Positions 1-9,861 of a stretch of DNA of 64,000 bases are shown here, one piece after another. The position numbers and the translations under genes were made by a program. Position 1 is the first letter of the stretch. Each line of letters opens with the position of its first letter. The notes beneath the pieces were generated by a model, which saw only the letters and a program-made list of their open reading frames with translations, had not been told where the DNA came from and ran no database searches. The stretch comes from Bacteroidota bacterium. GTDB taxonomy: Bacteria; Bacteroidota; Bacteroidia; Bacteroidales; VadinHA17. The stretch lies in the NCBI GenBank assembly GCA_018262715.1, contig JADFDS010000042.1, positions 62,001 through 126,000 of the forward strand, given 5' to 3'.

Positions 1-672
1 AGGGCTGTCCGTGACTCCTCGGAGCACGCCGGAGGAAGAGATGTCTACCTGATCTATGAGCCAATGGCTGCTGCAATAGGAATCGGACTTGACGTGGAAG
101 CGCCCGAGGGATGCATGGTGGTGGATATCGGAGGCGGAACCACAGAGATAGCCGTCATCGCACTGGGCGGAATAGTATGCAACAGGTCGATAAGGGTGGC
201 CGGCGACGGCTTCACCGCTGACATCCAGGCTTACATGCGTCACCAGCATAACATCAAGATCGGTGAGAAGACTGCTGAAGATATCAAGATTGCCGTCGGA
301 GCAGCGCTTCCTGACATTGAAAATCCGCCCGCCGACTTCGTGGTACGAGGCCCCAACCTCATGACCTCGCTCCCAATAGAGATCCCCGTATCATACCAGG
401 AGATCGCCTACTGCCTTGACAAGTCTCTTACAAAAATAGAGGCATCGGTCCTTCAGGTACTCGAGCAGACTCCTCCCGAACTGTACGCTGACATCGTCAA
501 CAAGGGCGTGTTCCTTGCAGGCGGCGGCGCTCTGCTGAGAGGCCTTGACAAGCGTCTCACTGACAAGATCAACATCCCCTTCAGGGTGTCGGAAGACCCG
601 CTTCACGCTGTGGTCAGAGGCACCGGGGTGGCGCTGAAGAATGTAGAGAAGTACCCGTTCCTGATGAGATAA
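1..672 (+). CDS. mreB: Rod shape-determining protein MreB, C-terminal part (5' end outside window)
   Basis: Frame is open from base 1 (RAVRDSSEHAGGRDVYLIYEPMAAAIGIGLDVEAPEGCMVVDIGGGTTEIAVI), typical MreB; followed by mreC/mreD. Confidence 0.97.
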   Translation, partial: RAVRDSSEHAGGRDVYLIYEPMAAAIGIGLDVEAPEGCMVVDIGGGTTEIAVIALGGIVCNRSIRVAGDGFTADIQAYMRHQHNIKIGEKTAEDIKIAVGAALPDIENPPADFVVRGPNLMTSLPIEIPVSYQEIAYCLDKSLTKIEASVLQVLEQTPPELYADIVNKGVFLAGGGALLRGLDKRLTDKINIPFRVSEDPLHAVVRGTGVALKNVEKYPFLMR

Positions 673-685
673 ACCCTGTTCATGA

Positions 686-1510
686 ATGAGAAGCCTTCTG
701 AACTTCCTGCTCAGGTTTAAAACCCTGATCCTTTTCCTTGTGCTGGAAGCGGTGGCTCTCGTCATGATCTCAACATCGCATAATTACCATCAGACCGTGT
801 TCTACGGCCTGTCCCGCAATATTTCCGGATTTGTTGCCAGGAGACTGGAAAGGGGCACTTACTATTTTCGCCTGCGAAGCGTAAACGAAGAGCTCGTTAA
901 GGAAAACACCCTGCTGCGGAGACGCCTCGAGGGGCTGACCGCCATGCCTGCGGAAGGATTTTCCGGAGTACATGATACCATCAGTGGTGTCAATTACACA
1001 TACCTGAATGCCAGGGTCATAAGTAATTCTGTCAACAAACAGAAGAACTTCATTACCCTAGACCGGGGATCAAAGCACGGAGTGCACGTTGGCATGGGGG
1101 TAGCTTCCCCTTCAGGAGTGGTCGGAGTAGTAGTGGGTGTCTCACCTAACTACTCGGTGGTGATGTCACTGCTGAACACCGATTTCCGCCTCAGTGCCAG
1201 TATTGCCCGCAATGACTATTTCGGATCCCTTGCATGGGACGGTATAAATTACCGGTATGCAAAGCTCTCGGAGATACCTCATCATGTGACGGTAAGTGAG
1301 GGTGATACAATCGTTACCAGCGGCTATTCAGCAATCTTCCCGGCCGGGTTGATGGCCGGAACCCTAACCGGCGATCAGAACCGGGGAGGCGACTTCATCT
1401 CCCTGGAGGTTATGCTCTCGGTAGATTTCAAAAAGCTTACCGATGTGTACGTAATAGGCAACCTGACCAGGGATGAGCGGGAAACCCTTGAGGAGGAGGT
1501 GGTGAAATGA
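686..1510 (+). CDS. mreC: Rod shape-determining protein MreC
   Basis: N-terminal TM, coiled coil, MreC core (ITLDRGSKHGVHVGMGVASPSGVVGVVVGVSPNYSVV); position after mreB. Confidence 0.95.
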   Translation: MRSLLNFLLRFKTLILFLVLEAVALVMISTSHNYHQTVFYGLSRNISGFVARRLERGTYYFRLRSVNEELVKENTLLRRRLEGLTAMPAEGFSGVHDTISGVNYTYLNARVISNSVNKQKNFITLDRGSKHGVHVGMGVASPSGVVGVVVGVSPNYSVVMSLLNTDFRLSASIARNDYFGSLAWDGINYRYAKLSEIPHHVTVSEGDTIVTSGYSAIFPAGLMAGTLTGDQNRGGDFISLEVMLSVDFKKLTDVYVIGNLTRDERETLEEEVVK

Positions 1511-2010
1511 ACAGTATCCTCAGGTATACGGGCGCCTTCGTACTGCTGGTAGTGCTGCAGCTCCTCATATTCAATAACATTGAGTTCAGCGGGTATGTCA
1601 ACCCTTATGTATATGTGATGTTTATCCTGATCCTCCCGGTGTCGATACCCTCATGGATACTTCTCCTGCTGGGCTTCCTGACCGGGTTTGTGATCGATAT
1701 CTTCACCGGAACCATGGGTGTTCATACATTTGCAACCGTACTAGCCGGCTTCGTCCGTCCATGGGTGCTGTCTCTCAACGTCACCGCCGAGGCTGCTGAG
1801 GGGGACATGTCGCCCTCTTCTTCCCGCAGCGGACTGAGATGGTTCTTTATCTATACCGTTACAGTGGTGCTGGTGCATCACCTGGCCCTCTTCTTCGTGG
1901 AGCTGTTCAGCCTGAAGCATTTCTTCCACACTCTGCTGAGAGTGTTGCTGAGCACTGCGGTTACCACATTCTTCATCCTGCTTTTCGACTTCATCAGGCC
2001 ACACAGATGA
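1507..2010 (+). CDS. mreD: Rod shape-determining protein MreD
   Basis: Small polytopic membrane protein overlapping the mreC stop; operon position. Confidence 0.88.
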   Translation: MNSILRYTGAFVLLVVLQLLIFNNIEFSGYVNPYVYVMFILILPVSIPSWILLLLGFLTGFVIDIFTGTMGVHTFATVLAGFVRPWVLSLNVTAEAAEGDMSPSSSRSGLRWFFIYTVTVVLVHHLALFFVELFSLKHFFHTLLRVLLSTAVTTFFILLFDFIRPHR

Positions 2011-2020
2011 GGATGCGGAT

Positions 2021-3856
2021 ATGAAGGACCGGTTTGCAAACAGGAAATACTTTATCATGGCGCTGGTGCTTCTGGCGGCCGTGGTACTCATTGCCCGGCT
2101 TTTCTATATCCAGATAGTTGACAAGACCTATCGGGTATCTGCCGCCAACAACGCCCTCCGGCCGGTAACGCAATATCCGGCACGCGGACTAATCTATGAC
2201 CGTAACGGCAAACTGATCGTTTACAACCAGGCAGCCTATGACCTGCTGGTGATACCAGTCCAGACAAGCGCCTTTGATACCACGAGGTTCAACGAGGTCC
2301 TTGGCATCACCATGGATGATTTCAAGTCCAGGATGAAGGCTGCCGTATCATATTCGCGCCGGGCGCCGTCAGTTTTCATGAAGATGATTTCTTCAGAGAC
2401 ATACGCAGTATTGCAGGAGGAGCTTTACCGCTTCCCCGGCTTCTACGTGCAGGCCAGAACCCTCAGAAAGTATACCCGGCCGGTTGCTGCTCACCTGATG
2501 GGCTACGTGGGCGAGGTTGACAACAAGCTTATTGCAAAGGACAGGTATTACAGGTCGGGCGACTATATAGGCGTCAGCGGCATTGAGAAATCTTACGAGG
2601 AGCATCTCAGGGGAAGGAAGGGGGTCAACATCTTCCTTGTTGATGTGCACAACAATATCAAAGGATCATATGCCGAGGGCAGGTATGATACGGTGGCCAT
2701 CCCGGGAACCAACCTGTGGTCTACCATTGACCTTACCCTCCAGGAGTACGGTGAACGGCTGATGCAGAACAAGACAGGCTCAATCGTTGCAATCGAACCC
2801 TCGACGGGTGAAATTCTCACCCTCGTTTCATCTCCAACCTATGATCCTTCACTGCTGGTTGGAAGAGTCAGGTCTGAGAATTTTACTGCCTTGCAGGCTG
2901 ATACGGTCAAGCCGCTCTTTGACAGGGCCCTGATGGCCTCATATCCGCCCGGTTCCACATTCAAGATAATGAATGGCCTCATAGGCTTACAGGAGAATGT
3001 CATTAAACCCACTTCCCTTTTCAGTTGCAGCAACGGTTACCATGCCGGTTCGCTGACGGTAGGATGTCACTCGCATGCCTCGCCCCTCAACCTCCCCCAG
3101 GCTGTGGCACAGTCGTGCAACGCCTGGTTCTGCAACGCCTTCCGCAATATACTGGAGAACCCTGCCTCCGGATCAATACAGGATTCATTTGACAAGTGGC
3201 GGGCGTACCTGGTGGCTTTCGGCTTCGGAAACAAGATGGGGATAGACCTGCCAAACGAGTTGTCTGGAAACATTCCAACAAGGTCATACTATGACCGTTA
3301 TTACGGAAAGGACCGCTGGAAGGCCCTCACGGTGATCTCACTGGCTATCGGCCAGGGGGAGATTGGCGCCACCCCGCTGCAGATGGCCAATATGGCAGCT
3401 GTAATTGCCAACAGGGGTTCGTTTTATATTCCTCACGTGGTCAAAAAGATAGGTGATAATGGAACACCGTCTCCCCTCTATACCCAGAAATACATTACCG
3501 GTATCTCGCCGGAGAATTTTCTGCCTGTTATTGAAGGAATGGAAGGAGCCGTCAACGGAGGCCCCGGCTCAACGGCACGCGGTGCACGCCTTGACAGCAT
3601 CATAATATGCGGAAAGACCGGAACGGCACAGAACCCGCACGGGAAAGACCACTCCATCTTCGTGGCCTTTGCCCCCAAGGACGATCCGAAGATCGCGATT
3701 GCAGTGTACGTGGAGAACGCAGGTTTCGGCTCCACATTCGCTGCCCCCATTGCCAGCCTGATGATAGAAAAATACCTTACTGACGACATAAAGAGAAAAT
3801 ACCTGGAGGATCACGTCCTGAATATGGTAATAAAACCAAGTGGAAAAGAGCAATAA
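2021..3856 (+). CDS. mrdA: Penicillin-binding protein 2 (transpeptidase)
   Basis: PARGLIYDRNGKLIVYNQAAYDL, SYPPGSTFKIMNGLIGLQ (SxxK), CGKTGTAQNPHGKDHS (KTG); between mreD and rodA. Confidence 0.96.
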   Translation: MKDRFANRKYFIMALVLLAAVVLIARLFYIQIVDKTYRVSAANNALRPVTQYPARGLIYDRNGKLIVYNQAAYDLLVIPVQTSAFDTTRFNEVLGITMDDFKSRMKAAVSYSRRAPSVFMKMISSETYAVLQEELYRFPGFYVQARTLRKYTRPVAAHLMGYVGEVDNKLIAKDRYYRSGDYIGVSGIEKSYEEHLRGRKGVNIFLVDVHNNIKGSYAEGRYDTVAIPGTNLWSTIDLTLQEYGERLMQNKTGSIVAIEPSTGEILTLVSSPTYDPSLLVGRVRSENFTALQADTVKPLFDRALMASYPPGSTFKIMNGLIGLQENVIKPTSLFSCSNGYHAGSLTVGCHSHASPLNLPQAVAQSCNAWFCNAFRNILENPASGSIQDSFDKWRAYLVAFGFGNKMGIDLPNELSGNIPTRSYYDRYYGKDRWKALTVISLAIGQGEIGATPLQMANMAAVIANRGSFYIPHVVKKIGDNGTPSPLYTQKYITGISPENFLPVIEGMEGAVNGGPGSTARGARLDSIIICGKTGTAQNPHGKDHSIFVAFAPKDDPKIAIAVYVENAGFGSTFAAPIASLMIEKYLTDDIKRKYLEDHVLNMVIKPSGKEQ

Positions 3857-5255
3857 CATACTGGCAAGGCTTGACTGGGTTACGGTGATACTGTGGCTGG
3901 CAATGATGATCATGGGATGGCTGAACATCTATGCGGCTGTCTACAATGAGCAACATACCAGCATCTTTGACATGTCGCAGCGTTACGGGAAACAGCTGAT
4001 CTTCATTATCGCGGCAATTATCCTGGCCGTTATGGTGATGGTTACTGACAACAAGCTATGGTTCTTTTTTGCATGGTTCATCTACGGCTTCTTCATCCTG
4101 CTGCTTATTCTTGTGCTGGTTATCGGGAAGGAAATCAACGGCGCGAGGGCCTGGTTCGGAGTTGGTGCATTCAGCATTCAGCCTTCTGAGTTTGCCAAGT
4201 TTGCCACCGGCCTGGCGCTTGCATCATATCTCAACTCCAAACGGCAGTTACTTGGCATCAGGGAGATGATAGCGGCTACAGCTATCATCATAGCCCCTGT
4301 ACTGCTGATTGCAGTCCAGCCTGACATGGGATCGGTGGTGACTTATTTTGCATTTTTCGTTGTCCTTTACCGCGAAGGGATGAGCATATGGGTGTTTATC
4401 ACGGCAATCCTTGCCGTGGCACTGTTCCTCCTGACCCTGATACTCGGAAACCTGCCGGTGGCCATCGGGCTGCTGGTGGTAGCAGCCATAGCTCTCCTGG
4501 TTACTTCCGGATACCTGCTGACCCTTAAAGCAGCCGCAGTTATGGCTGTCACCGGAGGTATGGCTTTCCTCATCGGGAATTACATTCTTGACCTTGACAC
4601 AGTACTGATCATTGTTCTTGCAGTGTTCCTTGCAGGTGTGGTGTACGCCTGGTTCATTTACCGGCTGAGAATGGTAAACCAGGCAATCATATACGCTTTC
4701 CTGCTGGGTGGATTGCTGTACCTCTTTACCGTCGACTATGCATTTCATGAGGTACTCAAGCCCCACCAGCAGACCAGGATCAATATCATGCTGGGCATGG
4801 AAGATGATCCCTTCGGGGAAGGATACAATCTTAACCAGTCTCTGATCTCGATCGGCTCCGGCGGATTCGCCGGGAAGGGCTACCTGAACGGTACCCAGAC
4901 GAAATTCAAGTTCGTCCCCGAACAGAGCACCGATTTCATCTTCTGCACTGTCGGAGAAGAGTGGGGATTTATCGGTTCCACAGTGGTAACAGGACTCTTC
5001 GTCTGGCTTCTCCTCAGGCTGATGATGATGGCTGAGCGACAGAGGACAACCTTCGTACGCGCTTACGGTTATGGAGTATTCGGGCTGTTCCTGGTCCACT
5101 TCTTTGTCAATATCGGGATGACCATCGGGGTAATGCCCGTAATAGGCATACCCCTGCCGTTCTTCAGTTACGGGGGAAGCTCTCTATGGGGATTCACCAT
5201 GCTTCTGTTTATTTTCCTGAGGCTTGACGCAGGGCGAACCGAGTATCTTGGCTGA
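3840..5255 (+). CDS. rodA: Rod shape-determining protein RodA (SEDS glycosyltransferase)
   Basis: Polytopic; SEDS motifs (GARAWFGVGAFSIQPSEFAKFATGLALA; VMPVIGIPLPFFSYGGSSL); overlaps mrdA 3' end. Confidence 0.95.
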   Translation: MEKSNNILARLDWVTVILWLAMMIMGWLNIYAAVYNEQHTSIFDMSQRYGKQLIFIIAAIILAVMVMVTDNKLWFFFAWFIYGFFILLLILVLVIGKEINGARAWFGVGAFSIQPSEFAKFATGLALASYLNSKRQLLGIREMIAATAIIIAPVLLIAVQPDMGSVVTYFAFFVVLYREGMSIWVFITAILAVALFLLTLILGNLPVAIGLLVVAAIALLVTSGYLLTLKAAAVMAVTGGMAFLIGNYILDLDTVLIIVLAVFLAGVVYAWFIYRLRMVNQAIIYAFLLGGLLYLFTVDYAFHEVLKPHQQTRINIMLGMEDDPFGEGYNLNQSLISIGSGGFAGKGYLNGTQTKFKFVPEQSTDFIFCTVGEEWGFIGSTVVTGLFVWLLLRLMMMAERQRTTFVRAYGYGVFGLFLVHFFVNIGMTIGVMPVIGIPLPFFSYGGSSLWGFTMLLFIFLRLDAGRTEYLG

Positions 5256-5867
5256 TCAGAAAGGCACGCGGATTCCCGGTGAAAGCTCTATCCCGAATTC
5301 AGATTCAACGTAGCTTATCAGTTGCGGGAAAAACTCCATGAAGTCTTCCTCGATGGAGTAATACTGTTTCTTCCAGACCCTCATCGCCCACCGTGTCTCC
5401 TTTGGAAGGGAAGTAATGCCGCTGAGCGTTTTCAGCACCCTGCGTATTCCCCTGCGGGTCTGATATGTCTCAAGCCAGTTGTCAATGATGAAAAATGGCA
5501 TCTTCTCACGTACTGACTCGGGCAGGATCTCAAAGTTGTTCACCATGGCCCTGTAAAAGTTATAGGTTACGCTCTCAAGAGGCCTCCTGGAAAAGAGATC
5601 CCATTCCCTTGTCAGATAATGATCATAAAGAATGTCAATGATCACACCTGCGTACTTGCGGTAGCGTCCTACGAAGTGCAGCTTGCTGCGGTGAACCACA
5701 GGATGCCTGTCAGTAAAGGCATCAATGTGGCGGTGAATGATGATTCCCTTGCGTATTCCCTCAGGGTACTGCAGGTAATCACGGCCCTTAACATAGTCGC
5801 CTATGTAATTGCCGATGATTATGTTATCAGAGTCGCCAGAGAGGTATATGTGCGCCAGAACATTCAT
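5256..5867 (-). CDS. Acyl carrier protein phosphodiesterase family protein (AcpH/DUF479-like)
   Basis: MNVLAHIYLSGDSDNIIIGNYIGDYVKG...GIIIHRHIDAFTDRHP...YAGVIIDILYDHYLTREW is characteristic of the family. Confidence 0.85.
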   Translation of the reverse strand: MNVLAHIYLSGDSDNIIIGNYIGDYVKGRDYLQYPEGIRKGIIIHRHIDAFTDRHPVVHRSKLHFVGRYRKYAGVIIDILYDHYLTREWDLFSRRPLESVTYNFYRAMVNNFEILPESVREKMPFFIIDNWLETYQTRRGIRRVLKTLSGITSLPKETRWAMRVWKKQYYSIEEDFMEFFPQLISYVESEFGIELSPGIRVPF

Positions 5868-6115
5868 CCGCCGAAAGTTAGTGCAAAGATTCTGCCAATA
5901 TGCTGTGGTTTAAAATATTAAGAAGAGATTTAATCAACAAACCCGAGTGATTTATTAACTTCCATAATATCAAAATATTATAAGTCTCAGAAAGATTGAA
6001 TGAAACTGACTATTATCACTTCCGATTTCAGTTACAAATTATAAATTTGCCGGATACGTCAACTGACTTATGCTGATATTATTTTAAAAAAATCAATAAC
6101 TAACGAGGAGGTTAT

Positions 6116-7453
6116 ATGTTAAAAAGGAATGTTATTATCATTGGTGCCGCGGGCAGGGATTTTCACAATTTCAATACCTATTTCCGCGACAATGAGCTTT
6201 ACAATGTCGTTGCCTTCACAGCTGCCCAGATACCCGATATTGACGGCAGAAAATATCCGGCCGGGCTGGCAGGAAAACTCTATCCTGACGGCATTCCAAT
6301 TTATTCCGAAAGTGACCTTCCTCGCCTGATCAGTGAACTTAAGGTTACCGACTGTGTCTTTGCATACAGTGACGTTCCCTACCAGAGGGTAATGGCAGTG
6401 AGCGCCATAGTGAACGCGGCAGGAGCCAACTTCTCTCTTCTGGGATGGAAGGAGACGATGATTAAGAGCACAAAACCTGTTATTGCTGTCGGAGCTATCC
6501 GCACCGGTTGCGGCAAGAGCCAGACCTCACGCAGGGTTATCGAACTGCTCATGAAGAAAGGACTGAAGGTTGTGGCCGTGCGTCACCCGATGCCTTACGG
6601 CAACCTGATGGAGCAGAAGGTACAGCGTTTTGCAAAGGTTGAAGACCTGGAGAAACACAAGTGCACCGTTGAGGAGATGGAAGAATATGAACCCCACGTA
6701 ATACGCGGGAACGTAATATATGCAGGCGTCGATTATGAGGCAATACTCCGTGCTGCCGAGAACGATCCTTCAGGATGTGATGTTGTGCTGTGGGACGGCG
6801 GAAACAACGACTTCCCCTTCTACAATCCTGACCTGATGATCACCGTCACCGATCCACACCGTGCAGGCCACGAGCTTTCATACTACCCGGGCGAGGTGAC
6901 ACTCCGCCTTGCCGATGTGGTTGTCATCAACAAGATGGACAGCTCGGCTCCGGGCGATATTCAGACTGTGCGCGAAAGCATCGAGAAAGTGGCTCCTAAA
7001 GCCATAGTGGTTGACGGCGCATCACCCATCAGCGTTGATGATCCTTCAATTATCAAGGGCAAGCGCGTTCTGGTGGTTGAGGATGGCCCGACACTCACCC
7101 ACGGTGAGATGAAGATTGGTGCAGGTGTGGTTGCCGCCCGTAAGTTCGGTGCTGCCGAACTGGTTGATCCGCGACCCTTCACCGTAGGCAAGCTCACCGA
7201 GACCTTCGAAAAATACCCGAACATCGGCACCCTGCTTCCTGCAATGGGTTATGGCGATCAGCAGCTGAAGGACCTGGAGACCACCATCAATAACACCGAG
7301 TGTGACGCAGTGGTTATCGGCACTCCGATTGACCTGAACAGGATCATTAAAATCAAGAGGCCTTCAACAAGGGTATGGTATGATCTCCAGGAGATCGGCA
7401 GCCCGAACCTCGAAGAGGTCATCGATGAGTTTGTGAAGAAGCACAAGCTTTAG
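6116..7453 (+). CDS. GTPase / cyclic 2,3-diphosphoglycerate synthetase-like protein
   Basis: N-terminal Rossmann-like region, then P-loop AVGAIRTGCGKSQTSR and ADVVVINKMDSS; strong Shine-Dalgarno-like gaggaggt upstream. Family recognised from overall layout. Confidence 0.75.
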   Translation: MLKRNVIIIGAAGRDFHNFNTYFRDNELYNVVAFTAAQIPDIDGRKYPAGLAGKLYPDGIPIYSESDLPRLISELKVTDCVFAYSDVPYQRVMAVSAIVNAAGANFSLLGWKETMIKSTKPVIAVGAIRTGCGKSQTSRRVIELLMKKGLKVVAVRHPMPYGNLMEQKVQRFAKVEDLEKHKCTVEEMEEYEPHVIRGNVIYAGVDYEAILRAAENDPSGCDVVLWDGGNNDFPFYNPDLMITVTDPHRAGHELSYYPGEVTLRLADVVVINKMDSSAPGDIQTVRESIEKVAPKAIVVDGASPISVDDPSIIKGKRVLVVEDGPTLTHGEMKIGAGVVAARKFGAAELVDPRPFTVGKLTETFEKYPNIGTLLPAMGYGDQQLKDLETTINNTECDAVVIGTPIDLNRIIKIKRPSTRVWYDLQEIGSPNLEEVIDEFVKKHKL

Positions 7454-7482
7454 GCAGGATGCAATAGAGGGCCAAGCGTGTG

Positions 7483-7512
7483 AAAATGATCCGCCTGCCG
7501 GCGGATCATTTT
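7483..7512. terminator. Hairpin, possible bidirectional terminator
   Basis: Perfect 13-bp stem AAAATGATCCGCC / GGCGGATCATTTT with 4-nt loop, 30 bp after the 7453 stop. Confidence 0.7.
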
Positions 7513-7547
7513 AGCGAAGGAGCCAGATTGCAGGGTAGGCAATAGTT

Positions 7548-7599
7548 AAGTCTTCAGGCTGTATCCCGGTTATGGGCTTGGCAGGCTGAAGACTTTTTT
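7548..7599 (+). terminator. Hairpin followed by T-run
   Basis: AAGTCTTCAG (7548-7557) / CTGAAGACTT (7586-7595), followed by TTTT. Confidence 0.6.
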
Positions 7600-7775
7600 A
7601 CACAATGACTGCCATCCCGATCCGCCCCTGGTGGATACGGGATTGAGCCTCCTTCCCGACGCTCCCGATTTCATCGGGACACGTCCGCGTACGGGACTTC
7701 GCCGGGGTCGGAGTCTCAAACTGCTGACTGCCGACTGAAATTGACTATCTTTGCACCGATCTAAATAATCAACCG

Positions 7776-9122
7776 ATGAAACAGAGGATCTCCGTCAACA
7801 TAAAGGGAATCAATTCATTTGCAGACAGTTCTGTGCTGAATGCAATCCGTGACAAAGCCATTGCAAACCTTAAGGCGCTGCGTGACGGCACCGGCCGGGG
7901 AAGCGAGTTCACCGGCTGGCTCCGTTTGCCTGACAGTGTTGTCAATGAGACCGCGGCTGTTAAGGCGTGTGCAGCAAGGCTGCGTTCCCAGGCGCCTGTG
8001 ACAGTGGTTGTCGGCATAGGTGGCTCATACCTTGGCGCCAGGGCTCTCACCGAGGCACTGAATGACCCCTTCGCTCCGAAGGAGCACACGCTCCTCTTTG
8101 CAGGCCATACCCTCAGCGAGGATTACCATGCGGCCCTGCTCAGATTCCTTGACGGCACTGCCTATAATATAGTCGTAATCTCAAAGAGCGGCACCACCAC
8201 CGAGCCGGCAATAGCCTTCCGGGTCCTCCGTGACCACCTCAGGAACAAGATGGGGGTGGCTGCCATGAAGTCACATATTGTTGCTGTCACTGACGCCCGG
8301 CGAGGTGCATTGCATGACCTTGCCGTCACCGAGGGTTATGAGACTTTCGTTATCCCTGATGATGTTGGCGGCCGCTATTCGGTTCTGACACCGGTTGGAT
8401 TACTGCCTCTTGCCCTCGCAGGGTATGACATTGACGCTTTTGCCCGTGGAATGCTTGACATGGCCCTCTCCGTAAGGGAGGGGAATGATACGCCTGCAAA
8501 CATTGCCGTAACCTATGCGGCAGCACGTAACACCCTGTATTCAATTGGGTATTCGACAGAGATCCTTATAAGCTACGAACCATCGCTGGTTTTCCTTGCC
8601 GAGTGGTGGAAACAGCTCTACGGCGAGAGTGAGGGCAAGGAGAGCAAGGGCATCTTCCCGGCATCGGTGACATTTACAACAGACCTCCATTCCATGGGAC
8701 AGTATATCCAGCAGGGCGAACGCAAGCTGTTCGAGACGGTGATCCACGTGGCGGACTCGCGTAATAAGCTTGTTGTGCCCGGCGCCACTGACAACTCTGA
8801 CGGCATCGGCTTCATCGCCGGCAAAAGGATGACCGAGGTAAACCACAAGGCTGAGGACGGCACTCGCATTGCGCATACAGACGGAGGTGTACCTGTGATA
8901 ATGGTCAGCATGGAGCGTATTGATGAATATAACCTGGGCCAGCTGATGTATTTCTTTGAACTGGCCTGCGCCATCAGTGGTTATGTTTTGGGCGTCAATC
9001 CCTTTGACCAGCCGGGGGTGGAGTCATACAAGAAGAATATGTTCGCCCTCCTGGGCAAGCCTGGTTTCGAAGCCGAACGCGAACGGCTCGAGCAACAGTT
9101 GAAGACTCAGGCTGGCTTATAG
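7776..9122 (+). CDS. pgi: Glucose-6-phosphate isomerase
   Basis: VVVGIGGSYLGARA, VISKSGTTTEPAIAFR, GGRYSVLTPVGLLPLALAG, NPFDQPGVESYKKNMFALLG; Bacteroidetes -7-like TATCTTTG at 7746-7753. Confidence 0.97.
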   Translation: MKQRISVNIKGINSFADSSVLNAIRDKAIANLKALRDGTGRGSEFTGWLRLPDSVVNETAAVKACAARLRSQAPVTVVVGIGGSYLGARALTEALNDPFAPKEHTLLFAGHTLSEDYHAALLRFLDGTAYNIVVISKSGTTTEPAIAFRVLRDHLRNKMGVAAMKSHIVAVTDARRGALHDLAVTEGYETFVIPDDVGGRYSVLTPVGLLPLALAGYDIDAFARGMLDMALSVREGNDTPANIAVTYAAARNTLYSIGYSTEILISYEPSLVFLAEWWKQLYGESEGKESKGIFPASVTFTTDLHSMGQYIQQGERKLFETVIHVADSRNKLVVPGATDNSDGIGFIAGKRMTEVNHKAEDGTRIAHTDGGVPVIMVSMERIDEYNLGQLMYFFELACAISGYVLGVNPFDQPGVESYKKNMFALLGKPGFEAERERLEQQLKTQAGL

Positions 9123-9727
9123 AGACCATCAATATCGGCACCGGCAAAGCCTGCATCATAGAGATATTTCGGGACATGATTGAGCCTCTTCGCCTGGGCC
9201 GGTGTTATGAGCGGGTAGTGTCTCATCGTGTACGTATGATCGCCAATGTATTCAAGGTCTTCTCCTGTTGTTTCCCAGTCGCGGTCATCAAATCGCGAAA
9301 GGTCAATAGCACGTGAATAGCTTCGCAGCGATTTCTGCCCGTTCAGGTTATAATAGAGATCGAAATAGGACATTGCCAGTTCGCGAAGTGTCCGGTAAAC
9401 CGGTTCGCGGAAGCGCAATACGGTGGTATTTGATTTCGCGACGGCGCCCCAGCACCCTGCCTCACGGAATACGGCAATTATATGATCATCATCATTTTCT
9501 GCAGTCAGATCGACGATAAGCGGTAGGTATCCAAGCCTGCGGAGGGCAGCGGCAGCAAACATCCCGCCATCCATGCAGTGGGCCATCCGTTCCTTCATTA
9601 CCAGCAGTGGCGAGAGTGTCCGTTTTGTTGAGTTGTACGGAATTGAATCCAGAAATTCCTGGATTTTCACCGGGGAATTGAGAGGTTTCAGCAGCTCACT
9701 CAGCTCCATGTGTCTCAGTTTATTCAC
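9107..9727 (-). CDS. Transglutaminase-like / conserved hypothetical protein
   Basis: Complete 206-aa ORF with MAHCMDGGMFAAAALRRLGYLPLIVDL...DDDHIIAVFRE (Cys/His/Asp layout resembling transglutaminase-like folds). Confidence 0.65.
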   Translation of the reverse strand: MNKLRHMELSELLKPLNSPVKIQEFLDSIPYNSTKRTLSPLLVMKERMAHCMDGGMFAAAALRRLGYLPLIVDLTAENDDDHIIAVFREAGCWGAVAKSNTTVLRFREPVYRTLRELAMSYFDLYYNLNGQKSLRSYSRAIDLSRFDDRDWETTGEDLEYIGDHTYTMRHYPLITPAQAKRLNHVPKYLYDAGFAGADIDGLYKPA

Positions 9728-9739
9728 GAATGTCGGATA

Positions 9740-9856
9740 TACAATGCTGTATGGCCTACGGTCAAATTTATTTTATGTTGCTCTTCTACAATGCTTTATG
9801 GCCTACGGCTAATCTGTATAATATGCTACTGGTCTACAATGCTGCATGCTCTGCGG
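9740..9856. repeat. Three copies of an intergenic repeat TACAATGCTKTATGGCCTACGG
   Basis: 9740-9761, 9787-9808 and degenerate 9835-9856; related copies at 16789-16865. Confidence 0.85.
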
Positions 9857-9861
9857 ATAAA

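Noticed and set aside
4248-5099. 283-aa minus-strand ORF opposite rodA
   Set aside because: His/Gln/Cys-rich shadow of the rodA membrane-protein coding strand.
7718-7745. AAACTGC-TGACTGC-CGACTGA-AATTGAC as another heptamer array
   Set aside because: Phasing plausible but partner array not convincing; overlaps the pgi promoter region.
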